Assembly (NCBI RefSeq): GCF_901827155.1
Contig: NZ_LR594660.1
Location: forward strand, 62,001 to 126,000
From: Variovorax sp. PBL-H6
GTDB lineage: Bacteria; Pseudomonadota; Gammaproteobacteria; Burkholderiales; Burkholderiaceae_C
DNA length: 64,000 nt
Direction of reading: 5' to 3'
The notes under the pieces were generated by a model. The model saw nothing but the letters and a program-made list of their open reading frames with translations. It searched no databases and was not told the origin of the DNA. Shown one piece after another: positions 1 through 10,219 of the stretch. Both the position numbers and the translations under genes were made by a program. The stretch's first letter is position 1. Each line of letters begins with the position of its first letter.

Positions 1-2
1 TA

Positions 3-1823
3 AGCGAGCTTGCAGACGGCGTTGCAGCGTCGCTCGACGAGGCAGCCCTGCGTGACAAGCCCCGGCTTCAACAGCGGCTTGCGCAACTGACCTTGGTTGC
101 CCCGCACGCATTCAGGACGCTGAGCGTCACGGATTTGAACGGATACCCACTCGCATGGGTGCCAGCGACCACCGGACCACAGGCCGACGCTTCAGTGGCC
201 GACCGGAGCTACTTCAGCGGCGTCCTCGCCACACAATCGCGAGTCATCGTGGGTCCGGTGCTCAGTCGGTCCCTTCGCACGCACGTCACGATTTTCTCTT
301 CGCCCATTTACGGAGCAGAAGGCAAGGTGGTCGGCGTGGTCGTGGGGTCTATCGAGAATATCGCGCTTGCCGCCACCGCCGGCCTTGGCGACTTCGCAGG
401 TGGCCCTGCGTCCCTGGTGACCGTCGCCTCCGAGGAGGGAACCATCATTGCCCAACGGAACGCCGACCGGATGGGGGAATCCGTGCGCACGCTGGGCCCG
501 ATGGCAAAGCTCTTTACGGAAGCTGAGGCCCCAAGCGGTCTCGTTTACGGCATGAATGCGGATGGCGTGCCGAGCCTAATGTACGTAACCACCATCTCGG
601 GCCCGTCCAGCCCCTGGCGACTGGTCATGGAGGCCCCGGTGTCTAAAATCTTCACTGACGAAGCTGAGCTTAGATGGCACTTCTTGGTCGTGCTTTCCGC
701 GGGGACCGCACTTCTCCCCCTGCTTTGGCTCACCATCCGCGCGGTGCTGCAGCCGTTGCGCGTTCTCCACCGCCAGGTGGCGGCGGTGAGCCTTGGCAAT
801 ACTGTCCCAGCCATGGACACGTCCGGACTGCACACCTCTGATGAGCTGGAACTCGCGGAGGCGGTGCGCACCATCTCGCGCGCGAGTACAAAAAGTCTCT
901 CCGTCGAGGAGGCGGAGACCACGCGCTTGCGAACAGCCCTGCACAACGTCGACGCCGGCGTCCTCGTCGTCGACTGCGAATCTCGAATCACTACCATCAA
1001 CCAGGTGGCGGCGAGGCTGCTGGGCTGGCGAGTTTCCGACGCGCTGAACCGGCCCTTGGACCAGGTCTACCAACCGCGGCTACGGGCTTCGGGGGAAACC
1101 ATGCCGAGCCTGCATCCTGCGCTGCTGAGCGCCAAGACTGCGCTAAGACGAGTCAACACTTTGGAGGCGGTGAGCCGTGACGGCAAGGCGGTACCCCTCT
1201 CGGAAGCGTCTGTCCCAGTTTTCCTTGCGGACGGAAGCACGGCCGGCGCCGTCATCGTCATCCGAGGTCCAAGCGCGGCCGAGGTGCCCGCCGTGGCAGG
1301 GGTGCACCTCAGAGACGAAACCACGGGGCTGCGGCGGCACTGCGAGTTGCAGTCCGTTCTGACAAAGCTCTTCAACGCCAATGGGCCCGCCGACGGGCAC
1401 CACGCCGTCATCACCATGGACATGGCAGGTTGCGGGGACCAGGGTCCGAACCTTGGGCAGCTGAGAAATGCGGGCAAGGCGGTTCGCGAGACCCTTCGCA
1501 TGGGCGACAGGGGGTTCCGCTGGACGGAGGCGAGCCTCCTCCTCGTTCTCAAGAACTGCGACCTGCCGGAGGCCGCTTTCCTCGCGGAGGACGTTTTGGG
1601 GAAGCTGCGCGCGTCGGACGCCCAAACCGCTCCGCAGGTCAGCGTCGGGGTCCTCGCCTTCGGCCCCGGCCCGGCCACATGGACCGAGGTCGTGCAGGCA
1701 GCCACGCGGGTGACTGACGCGGCCAGAAGGCAACCGGGGGCGGTGTATATCGCTCCGGAATCCAACGGGGCCGGCATGCTCGACGCCCTGGGCGACCTCT
1801 TCGGCCAGGCGCCGGCGGCTTAG
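3..1823 (+). CDS. Membrane sensor protein with dCACHE-like, PAS and degenerate GGDEF domains (5' partial)
   Basis: The reading frame is open to the left edge of the window, so the N-terminus, with a presumed first membrane segment, is missing. In the visible 606 residues, about 1-220 look like an extracytoplasmic Cache-type sensor. A clear membrane segment follows at about 225-248, then a HAMP-like stretch, a PAS domain (about 310-425) and a GGDEF-like domain (about 437-600). The signature expected near the active site is replaced: the sequence reads RWTEASLLLVL where a cyclase would have RxGGDEFxxLL. The protein should therefore not make c-di-GMP. It may bind GTP or act as a scaffold. Domain assignment is by eye; the lack of the GGDEF motif is seen directly. 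It is an odd gene for a phage and normal for a plasmid or chromosome. Confidence 0.75.
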   Translation, partial: SELADGVAASLDEAALRDKPRLQQRLAQLTLVAPHAFRTLSVTDLNGYPLAWVPATTGPQADASVADRSYFSGVLATQSRVIVGPVLSRSLRTHVTIFSSPIYGAEGKVVGVVVGSIENIALAATAGLGDFAGGPASLVTVASEEGTIIAQRNADRMGESVRTLGPMAKLFTEAEAPSGLVYGMNADGVPSLMYVTTISGPSSPWRLVMEAPVSKIFTDEAELRWHFLVVLSAGTALLPLLWLTIRAVLQPLRVLHRQVAAVSLGNTVPAMDTSGLHTSDELELAEAVRTISRASTKSLSVEEAETTRLRTALHNVDAGVLVVDCESRITTINQVAARLLGWRVSDALNRPLDQVYQPRLRASGETMPSLHPALLSAKTALRRVNTLEAVSRDGKAVPLSEASVPVFLADGSTAGAVIVIRGPSAAEVPAVAGVHLRDETTGLRRHCELQSVLTKLFNANGPADGHHAVITMDMAGCGDQGPNLGQLRNAGKAVRETLRMGDRGFRWTEASLLLVLKNCDLPEAAFLAEDVLGKLRASDAQTAPQVSVGVLAFGPGPATWTEVVQAATRVTDAARRQPGAVYIAPESNGAGMLDALGDLFGQAPAA

Positions 1824-1968
1824 GACGAAATACGGAGGAGACCGCATCAGGCGGGCCCCTCCGTCAAATTCCGCTCATCACTTCGGAGTTTTGCGACCTA
1901 GTCGCTTGCTATGGTATAGGCGCTATGCTAAATCTGCCCCAGCGCCGCTGCTAATGAAGCGATACTGG

Positions 1969-1998
1969 TTGACCGTAAAGTGGTTCTGATGGTATACT
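1969..1998 (+). promoter_or_regulatory. Sigma70-like promoter for the 2005 gene
   Basis: TTGACC at 1969-1974 and TATACT at 1993-1998 are separated by 18 nt, a good match to sigma70. The predicted start of transcription falls at or within a base or two of the ATG at 2005, so the transcript may be leaderless. Confidence 0.6.
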
Positions 1999-2004
1999 TT
2001 AAGC

Positions 2005-2328
2005 ATGACAAACATCAAAGCTGCAGCCCCCGGCCTCGCCGCCCTCACGCCGGAAGAAGTTCGCGTCGAGCTTGGCCGCTATGGGATGATGCTTGATGCT
2101 GCGGACAGCCGCCGGCTCGTGCTGTCGCCCCGCCTCTATCGCGAAGCCGCCGTACGTGCCAAGACCATGATTCAGAGCCAGCTCGAAAGCTTTGAATGCA
2201 TGGCGGTCTGCTCCGAATACCCGTCCTTGACCGAACTGCACAATGGGTTGCTCTTCGAGCGCCAGGTCCAGCTCGGGATGGTCAGCGTCCCTGTCAACGT
2301 CAACTGGCTCCAGGAAGCCCGCTCGTGA
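2005..2328 (+). CDS. Hypothetical protein, 107 aa
   Basis: I do not recognise the family. It is a soluble, mixed alpha-helical protein with no signal peptide, membrane segment or metal motif. The ATG at 2005 lies 7 nt after a TATACT box with no Shine-Dalgarno sequence, which points to leaderless translation. Its stop overlaps the GTG start of the next gene in a GTGA arrangement, so the two are probably translationally coupled and may act together. Confidence 0.7.
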   Translation: MTNIKAAAPGLAALTPEEVRVELGRYGMMLDAADSRRLVLSPRLYREAAVRAKTMIQSQLESFECMAVCSEYPSLTELHNGLLFERQVQLGMVSVPVNVNWLQEARS

Positions 2329-2783
2329 GCCTCGGCACGCTCAGCCGGAGCGCCTACCAGGCGGTCGCCCTGGCCTTTGCTGGGCGCTTTCAGCAGCTGC
2401 ACCACGCAGCCCGCGCTGACGACGCCAAGGCGGTCCTTCTCGCTGCGGCCACTTTCGCCGTTGACCGCACGGTGCCGGACCCTGAGCTGACCCTGCGCGC
2501 GCGGTTCCGTACGACCGAGGACCCTGTCCGGTTCCTTATCGAGCAGCGCGACATCGTCTTCCCGGTGCCAACGACTGAATGGCGCGCGCGCCCGCCTCTT
2601 TTGCGCAAGTCCTCGCTAAGCCCAATGCTGGACGCCATGGACACCCTGCTCAAAGGCGGTTCGCTCCCCGAGCAGCGAGCGTCCCACGTGCACGCCTGGC
2701 TTGCCCCGTTTCTGGCAGTAGCCCCGGAGCTCGCGCCCGACCTCGACGCGCTCCTCAACGTACCTGCTCGCCGTAGAGCGTGA
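2325..2783 (+). CDS. Hypothetical protein, 152 aa, coupled to the preceding gene
   Basis: The start is taken as the GTG at 2325, which overlaps the stop of the upstream gene (GTGA). A longer frame exists upstream but would overlap that gene heavily. The product is helical and leucine/alanine-rich, without recognisable motifs or membrane segments. The 3' end runs about 29 nt into the 3' end of the convergent gene on the other strand. Function unknown; existence is supported by the coupling and by codon use like its neighbours. Confidence 0.65.
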   Translation: MSLGTLSRSAYQAVALAFAGRFQQLHHAARADDAKAVLLAAATFAVDRTVPDPELTLRARFRTTEDPVRFLIEQRDIVFPVPTTEWRARPPLLRKSSLSPMLDAMDTLLKGGSLPEQRASHVHAWLAPFLAVAPELAPDLDALLNVPARRRA

Positions 2784-3627
2784 CGCTCAGTGCGCTCATG
2801 CCTCCCGTTGGCAGGCCTTCCAGTTCTTGCCGGAACTCGAGGCGGACTCGCCCGGGCGTCGAAGGCAACTGAGCCGACGACTGAAACCGCACGGCGACCG
2901 AGCAGCTTTCGCCGGGCAGGAGCACCGCGCAGCTGCTATCACCAAGGCTGAAGCCCGGCGTAGCCGCCGCGCCGGCGATGGCCAGCGATTGCATTGGCAG
3001 CCGGTTGGTCACGGTGAGAGTCCAGGGAGCGCTCAGCTGCCCTGCCCGCGCCTGGAGCACGGCAGCCACTTGTGCATGCCCTGGCAGCACCGCCGCCGGC
3101 TCCTCATCCTGAAGCGTCCCAGTCACTTCCAGCCCAGCGTCCATCGCGGTGGGCGTAGGAACCAGCCTCCGGTCCAAGGGCACTATGGCCGAGGCGCCCA
3201 CGGGATATGCCGCGGGTGCAACCCATTGCGCAGCCCCCGTGCACCCGCCGTCTGCGGGGGTCAAGTGGGCGCCCTGGGCGCCTCGAACGAAGTCAATCCA
3301 GTCCTGCGTGCTGTTTAGGGTGGCTGTCAGGCAGAGCTTCGACTGGTCCTCGTCTACCGCCGAGAGCCCCCATGAAACCTTGTGGCCACGGGGCATGAAT
3401 CCATACGCAGGGAAAAGGTCTGCGGCAGAAGCGGCCGCGGGCAACTGGTCGTACGTACCAGGACTGAAGACGGCGGCGCGTCGATAGAACGCGTTTTTCA
3501 CGTCTTTGGCTGCGCGCGCGACCTCCGCGCCGACAGACGTTGCGCTCAACATCGGTTCGGCGGCCAGGCAAGGCGCAGCGAACGCGACGGCAAGGACTGC
3601 GACGGTGGTGCGCAGGCGGCGGTTCAT
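2755..3627 (-). CDS. Secreted protein with signal peptide and C-terminal Ig-like/choice-of-anchor domain
   Basis: The 290-aa product begins with MNRRLRTT, a hydrophobic core and an Ala-x-Ala-type signal peptidase I site near residue 22, so it should be exported. Cysteines in pairs suggest periplasmic or extracellular folding. The last 80 residues carry a pattern (SCAVLLPGESCSVAVRF) typical of choice-of-anchor/ASH-like beta-sandwich domains. The ATG at 3627 overlaps the stop of the upstream pilin-like gene (ATGA), so the two form a two-gene operon. The pair may build a surface or pilus-tip structure; that role is an inference. Confidence 0.7.
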   Translation of the reverse strand: MNRRLRTTVAVLAVAFAAPCLAAEPMLSATSVGAEVARAAKDVKNAFYRRAAVFSPGTYDQLPAAASAADLFPAYGFMPRGHKVSWGLSAVDEDQSKLCLTATLNSTQDWIDFVRGAQGAHLTPADGGCTGAAQWVAPAAYPVGASAIVPLDRRLVPTPTAMDAGLEVTGTLQDEEPAAVLPGHAQVAAVLQARAGQLSAPWTLTVTNRLPMQSLAIAGAAATPGFSLGDSSCAVLLPGESCSVAVRFQSSAQLPSTPGRVRLEFRQELEGLPTGGMSALSVTLYGEQVR

Positions 3628-4154
3628 CGATTCACGCCAGGGGTATACGCCACGTAGAAGGTCACCGCGCGAGCCGGCGCAGCGTTCCAATTGGAGGGGG
3701 CCGCCTGTGTGACCGTCGCACCGCAACTCGTGTTCACGAACGCCTGGTCGCGCGAGAAGGCGCTCACGCCGCGGTAGAGGCCTCGCCCGACTCCCTGAAG
3801 CCCGGCCCGGGTGGGGGCCAGGCAGAAATAGTTCAGGTTTGCGTACCGGCTGCCATCGTCACCGTGCTGGCCGTAGGTCCACACGTAGCCTGCGGGGGCA
3901 GCAGGCGCAAAGCGCAGCAAGGGCAGGAACTGCGCGGAAAAGCCGCCATCACTGGCCGCAAGGACGGCGGGCGGCACGCCGCCGGCTGCGCGGGTCGCCG
4001 CGTCATAGGCTTCCTCAAGCTGCGGAAGAGCGGTGCGCACCTGCTGCTCCACGTCACGTGCAGCCCCCCGCCAGGCCGGCAGGTAGTTGATTGAGACCAT
4101 CACAAGCGCGGATGTGAGTGCGATGGCCATGACGGTCAGGATGAGTTGAAACAT
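3624..4154 (-). CDS. Pilin-like membrane-anchored protein, 176 aa
   Basis: The chosen start, ATG at 4154 (MFQLILTVMAIALTSALVMV), puts a hydrophobic helix at the very N-terminus, followed by a polar amphipathic helix and a globular domain with two cysteines in the C-terminal half. This layout resembles type IV pilins or pseudopilins, but a clear GFxxxE prepilin peptidase site is absent, so processing is doubtful. An upstream GTG at 4220 would add 22 residues. It is coupled to the secreted protein downstream (ATGA overlap). Alternatively it is simply a single-pass periplasmic protein. Confidence 0.6.
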   Translation of the reverse strand: MFQLILTVMAIALTSALVMVSINYLPAWRGAARDVEQQVRTALPQLEEAYDAATRAAGGVPPAVLAASDGGFSAQFLPLLRFAPAAPAGYVWTYGQHGDDGSRYANLNYFCLAPTRAGLQGVGRGLYRGVSAFSRDQAFVNTSCGATVTQAAPSNWNAAPARAVTFYVAYTPGVNR

Positions 4155-4244
4155 TGGCTGCAATTGCGGGAGCTTTGTCCGTCTAGCCAGGACGTTTAAA
4201 CTAAAACTTAGTCCAGACACCCCCGGTATCTAAACAACTAGTGC

Positions 4245-6293
<2,049 letters not shown>

Positions 6294-6313
6294 AGCCACT
6301 CCATTTCATTCCA

Positions 6314-6344
6314 GACCGCTCCCACACAGGGGGCGGTCTTTTTT
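6314..6344 (+). terminator. Rho-independent terminator after ligA
   Basis: GACCGC...GCGGTC stem with an internal C/G-rich extension followed by six T residues, 20 nt after the ligA stop. Confidence 0.85.
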
Positions 6345-6383
6345 AGGCCCGGCGTTCGCTGGCCACCCGAAACCAGACAAACC

Positions 6384-6623
6384 ATGAAGCGCAATCTCCC
6401 TGGTACCCATCGCGAATATCAACTCGGCAGCGAGACCCTTGTCTCGATGACCGACCTGAACAGCATCATCACCTACGTGAATCCTGCGTTCGTTGAGGCG
6501 AGCGGCTACAGTGAGGATGAGCTCGTCGGTCAGCCGCACAACGTCGTTCGCCACCCCGACATGCCCTCCGAAGCTTTCCGAGATATGTGGGCCACCGTGA
6601 ATCTCCCGCGACTAAACGCCTGA
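6384..6623 (+). pseudogene. Truncated Aer/MCP-type PAS domain gene
   Basis: The 79-residue frame matches the N-terminal PAS domain of Aer-like chemoreceptors: an LVSMTDLNSIITYVNPAF core and a VVRHPDMPSEAFRDMW signature. Homology stops abruptly after DMW (about position 6594), just where the 3' end of a tnpB element begins on the other strand. The rest of the PAS domain, the membrane helices and the signalling domain are absent from the window. This looks like a chemoreceptor gene cut by transposon insertion with loss of the distal part. A stand-alone PAS fragment could still be expressed, but it lacks half of the fold. Confidence 0.7.
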
Positions 6624-6637
6624 CGGCGCTGTAGTCG
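6609..6637 (-). repeat. Imperfect hairpin at the 3' end of tnpB (candidate IS605-type right end / omegaRNA end)
   Basis: CGACTA at 6609-6614 pairs with TAGTCG at 6632-6637, with an inner GCC/GGC extension. It overlaps the tnpB stop codon. IS200/IS605 elements carry subterminal hairpins, and TnpB guide (omega) RNAs end at the right end. That identity is inferred from position. Confidence 0.45.
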
Positions 6638-8115
6638 TGGCACCTTCCTGCTTCCTCGGGCACTGCGCGATGTCGGCTTTCGCTTCGTCGCGACTTACAC
6701 CACCCTCCACAGGCACATCGGGCGATTCCAGCCCTGCCTTTGTTGCGCGCCGTCGATAGGCGACACGCTTCCTGGCCTTCACGACGACCTTTTGGTCGCG
6801 CACCATCCCGATACCTCGGCCCGCAATGATGCGGGCGGCGTTCGTATCGGCGTGCGCTTCGAGTCCGCAGCGTTGACAGGCAAACCGCTGTGCGTCGCGG
6901 TTGCCTGGGTGAGTGTGCCCGCACCGGGAACACTCTTGGGATGAATAGGCCGCAGGCACCTGCAGCACGAGAACGTTGCGCCGGGCCGCCTTGTAGCCCA
7001 GCTGCTCGGCAATGCGCCCACAGGCGCTCGAGAGGATGGCCCGGTTCAAACCCGCCTTGCTCGCGGCGCCGTTGACGAAGCCACCGCCCGGTCTCGTCCT
7101 GCCGGGCCTTGGGCCGAGCCGTCATGTTTCCCACCTTCAGCGCCTCGAGCACCAGCAGTTGCGGCACGCCGGCGTCGTTCGCTTTGGATTCGAGCAGGTC
7201 ATGGCTGGTCTGGTGGCTGAAGTCCCGCAGAACCTCGCGCTTGTAGGCGAGCTTGCGCGCCAGGCGGTCTCGAGTCTTGCGGCTGTTGGCGCTGCCCTTC
7301 TCCTGACGGGCGAGCCGGCGCTGGTGGCGCTTCGCGCCGACAGCTTTTCGGGCGATGCGCGCCTTCTGCACGGCGCTCAGGGCGTAGAACCGTCCGTCGG
7401 AGGTCGCGAGACAGTTGTCCGCGACATTGCGGTCAAGGCCGAGCGTGCGCGTTTCGAGCGCGGGGCCGTCGAGCAGGTCGAGCTCGTAGGCGAGCTCTTC
7501 CTCATTGCGCGCCACAAAGCCCTTCGGCGCGGCGTGCTCGTAGCTGAAGCTGACAAACCACTGTCCACCGGTGCAGCGCAGCGTCAGCGACTTGGGCACT
7601 TCATATGGACGGTGCGCCGTGAACGGGAGGCTGCCGAACCCGAACTTGTCGTTGCCGAGGACGAGCTCGTGGCGCAGGTCGCCTTGAGGCTCATCGAGCT
7701 CCCTGAACTCGAAGAGCTCACTGGAGACGCGCACGCTGTCGAAGTTGAGGCGGTTGCGCCGGCGCGGCGCCCGGGCCAACCCTTTGAGCTGGCGCTGCTT
7801 GCCCTCGAACCAGCGCTCGGCGCCGATGCGCAGGACCTGCGAGGGAACTTCACCGAGCCAGGGCGTCGTCTCGCCCCGGAACTGCGCGTACGCGCGGTCC
7901 AGCGGCGTGGCCGCCTCGGCCGCGGTCCTGCCGCGCGCCAGCATCGAGAGGCGCATGCCGGCGAAGTAGCGGTCTTCGTCGACCTTTGCGTTATAGATGC
8001 ACCGCTGGTGTCCGACCCATTGGCGCAGGCGCTGCGCCATGGCTGCGTCGGGGCGTGCGCGAAACCGCACGCCGGACTGCAGTAGAACGGGGGAAGGAGC
8101 GACAGGCACGGGCAC
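6612..8115 (-). pseudogene. tnpB: TnpB (IS200/IS605/IS1341-type) with an internal frameshift
   Basis: TnpB is the RNA-guided nuclease of IS605-family transposons. The main frame (GTG at 8115 or 8109) carries the RuvC-like residues in LGLDRNVADN and LLVLEALKVGNM. The C-terminal third is in another frame: it picks up at SKAGLNRAILSSACG and contains the zinc finger (CSRCGHTHPG...CQRCG) and the last catalytic Asp (HADTNAARII). The frames must be joined near 7085-7100, so as sequenced the gene is frameshifted and probably inactive. All key motifs are otherwise intact, so the lesion is recent, programmed or an error. No tnpA is nearby. The element abuts a broken PAS gene. Confidence 0.85.
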
Positions 8116-8147
8116 GAGTCGACAGTATGTTAGGCGAGAACTGTCGT

Positions 8148-9335
8148 TCAGACCAACATTGCCGACAGGTCGTAGGTAACGGCTTGCGGCGGTAGCCAGC
8201 CGCTGCCGTCCGGCTTCTTCGTCATCCCGACCTCGGCTTGGCGACAGGCCGCGACGTAGTGGTGGGCGTCGTAATCCTTCGCCGGGAAGTTGGGGTGCAT
8301 CGACTGCATCACGCTCACCAAGCCCTTCACCCAACCGCCTAGCGCGCCCCAGATGTAGACGGCGTCGCCGTACGCGGGCTTGTCGCTCCCCGCAGCACGA
8401 ACGTTCTCGACCTTGCGGCGGAACGAAACGCTCGTGCGCATCACGTGGCCCTGGACGAAGGCAAAGTCCACGGTCCTGCCTGCCTCGCAGGCGGCTGCAA
8501 TCTCACGACCCTCGGCGCTGTCCGCAAAGCGCGCGACCGTGGCGTCCGCGTCGTCGTACTTCGTGATGGGTCGGTCGTTGTCGTCGGTCGCCTCGAACTC
8601 ACGCATGAGCGTTCCGGTCCGGGCTGCACCGCCGTCGATGCGCCACGTGTAGAGGACGAAGGGGTTTCCGTCCTTCTTGCTCGCGCCCAACTCGGTGAAC
8701 TCGACGCCGGTGTACGTCTCCTGGTCGTCTTCTGCTACGCCCTTTGCCGTCTCGATGCCGCGGCGGCGCTTGCGGTTGATGTCTGCGTCAAACGGCGTGA
8801 CCATGTTTCGGTCATCGCCCAAAGCCGCGCCCAGGAACGCAAGGGCCATCTCCCAGTCCATGTCCGAAGTCATCGAGAGAGATTCCTTGGCCGCAAGCTG
8901 CTCCGCGGTGAGGAGCATGACCTTCGCTCCATCCGCAAACAGGCGGGTATAGCCCTCCGCGATTCGAAGCGCGGGATAGTCTTTCGACGAGAGCAGGTAG
9001 AAGCCCGACGACGAGAAAAGGGGCTTGCCCTCCTCCTGTTTCTGAACTTTCGTCGGCTTGTTGTTCTCCTTCTCGAACACCGGCGACAGTGCGTCGGCCG
9101 CCACCGCGTAAACCTTGCCGCCCAGCAGCTTGTTGAAGTCCATCCCGCCTCGGCCGTGACGTTGAGCGACCACGACCTGGCGGCCGTCGGCCATGAAAGC
9201 CGTGAGTCGATGCATCTGGTTTTCGTTGGGCGCAAGCTGGGCGTCAAGGCCCTTGGTAGGCTTCTCGCCTCGAAGGATGGCGCTCTGCACCAGGAGGTCG
9301 AACTTCTTGCTGGGAGTCGGGAGCGACGTGTTCAT
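8148..9335 (-). CDS. Hypothetical protein, 395 aa
   Basis: I do not recognise a family. The protein is hydrophilic with no signal peptide or membrane helix and mixed predicted secondary structure. An N-terminal half containing GRQVVVAQRHGRGGMDFNK and a basic stretch (INRKRRRGIE, about 190) could contact nucleic acid. The start ATG at 9335 has a weak purine-rich leader, and a CTATACG box lies about 85 nt upstream. It ends only 32 nt before the tnpB start, so the transposon lies immediately downstream and did not break it. Confidence 0.75.
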   Translation of the reverse strand: MNTSLPTPSKKFDLLVQSAILRGEKPTKGLDAQLAPNENQMHRLTAFMADGRQVVVAQRHGRGGMDFNKLLGGKVYAVAADALSPVFEKENNKPTKVQKQEEGKPLFSSSGFYLLSSKDYPALRIAEGYTRLFADGAKVMLLTAEQLAAKESLSMTSDMDWEMALAFLGAALGDDRNMVTPFDADINRKRRRGIETAKGVAEDDQETYTGVEFTELGASKKDGNPFVLYTWRIDGGAARTGTLMREFEATDDNDRPITKYDDADATVARFADSAEGREIAAACEAGRTVDFAFVQGHVMRTSVSFRRKVENVRAAGSDKPAYGDAVYIWGALGGWVKGLVSVMQSMHPNFPAKDYDAHHYVAACRQAEVGMTKKPDGSGWLPPQAVTYDLSAMLV

Positions 9336-9416
9336 GGAACTCTCTGTCGATGGCTCTTGCTGGCGATGAGACGCGGAAGAGCCGGATTGAAGGATACCGC
9401 CCTAGAGGGCGTTCGA

Positions 9417-9422
9417 CGTATA
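9417..9422 (-). promoter_or_regulatory. CTATACG-type -10 box for the 395-aa gene
   Basis: On the minus strand the sequence reads GGCTATACG, matching the recurring element promoter box. It lies about 82 nt upstream of the ATG at 9335. Confidence 0.45.
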
Positions 9423-9567
9423 GCCACCTGCCCCTGCTCGCGCGCCTGAATTGGCGAGCCAAAAAGCTAAATCCCATCCGTCGGTGCGTTGCATTTTAGC
9501 ATACGTTGCTCTAAACTCTAAAGCGTTTGTGCCCACTATTCTCAACTGCCAGTGGGTTCCGTTCGGT

Positions 9568-9576
9568 CGCTATACC
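9568..9576 (+). promoter_or_regulatory. CGCTATACC promoter box
   Basis: The recurring CGCTATA box sits 33 nt before the ATG at 9609. Confidence 0.5.
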
Positions 9577-9608
9577 GGTGCAGGACAACATTCAACGAAA
9601 ACTTTACG

Positions 9609-10100
9609 ATGAACACATTTCTGTCTCCAGGCACCTTCCTCATACTGGCGACGGTGTTGGCTGTTATCGCGGCGACCGGTGAAATGGTTGGCGATGACCG
9701 CATGGCCTCCGTTCACTCCCGGTATGAGCTCGCAAGCCGGCTGCTTCGGCTACAGTGGTACCCCGCCGTCGCGTTGTGGGGGGCTAGTGCGGTATGTTGC
9801 GGCTACCAGGCATCGGGCCACACAACGGTCGTGATGCTGGTCGGCCTGCTCTTCATCTACTTGAGGGGCGGCCGCGCCGTCTTCACACGCCCCAGCCTGC
9901 AGGTATTCCGGCGCCTCGTTTTGCCGACGCTGGTCACGTGCATCACTGTGGCTTACGCAGCGGCAAGCGGCTTCCCTTTCAACCACCATGGATTCGTCGC
10001 GTTCGAGGTCCTTACAGGCCTGTTCGGCGCCGGCGTGGTGCGCGAGTCAGCGGCTTATCGCGAGCCAGACCTCGAAATGCGCACGTCCCTGTTCGGCTAG
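9609..10100 (+). CDS. Integral membrane protein, 163 aa
   Basis: The start is the ATG at 9609 (MNTFLSPGTFLIL); the frame extends upstream but only this start follows the CTATACC box. Four hydrophobic helices are visible at about 7-24, 55-72, 74-92 and 107-127, separated by short basic loops, giving a compact multi-pass inner-membrane protein. No catalytic motif is seen and the family is unknown. A good terminator follows the stop. Confidence 0.75.
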   Translation: MNTFLSPGTFLILATVLAVIAATGEMVGDDRMASVHSRYELASRLLRLQWYPAVALWGASAVCCGYQASGHTTVVMLVGLLFIYLRGGRAVFTRPSLQVFRRLVLPTLVTCITVAYAAASGFPFNHHGFVAFEVLTGLFGAGVVRESAAYREPDLEMRTSLFG

Positions 10101-10129
10101 ACCCTTTCTCCTCTTCTCCCCTTTTCAAC

Positions 10130-10159
10130 GACGCCGGTGCTCAACCGGCGTCGCCTTTT
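10130..10159 (+). terminator. Terminator after the 163-aa membrane protein
   Basis: GACGCCGGT/ACCGGCGTC stem with a GCTCA loop and a T-rich tail. Confidence 0.8.
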
Positions 10160-10171
10160 CTGGCCTAGGCA

Positions 10172-10204
10172 AAGAAAAAGCGCCCGACGGAGGGGTCGGA
10201 CGCT
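10172..10204 (-). terminator. Terminator after cca
   Basis: On the minus strand, AGCGTCCGAC pairs with GTCGGGCGCT (one mismatch) and is followed by TTTTTCTTT. Confidence 0.8.
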
Positions 10205-10219
10205 TCGAAGAACGAGTTT

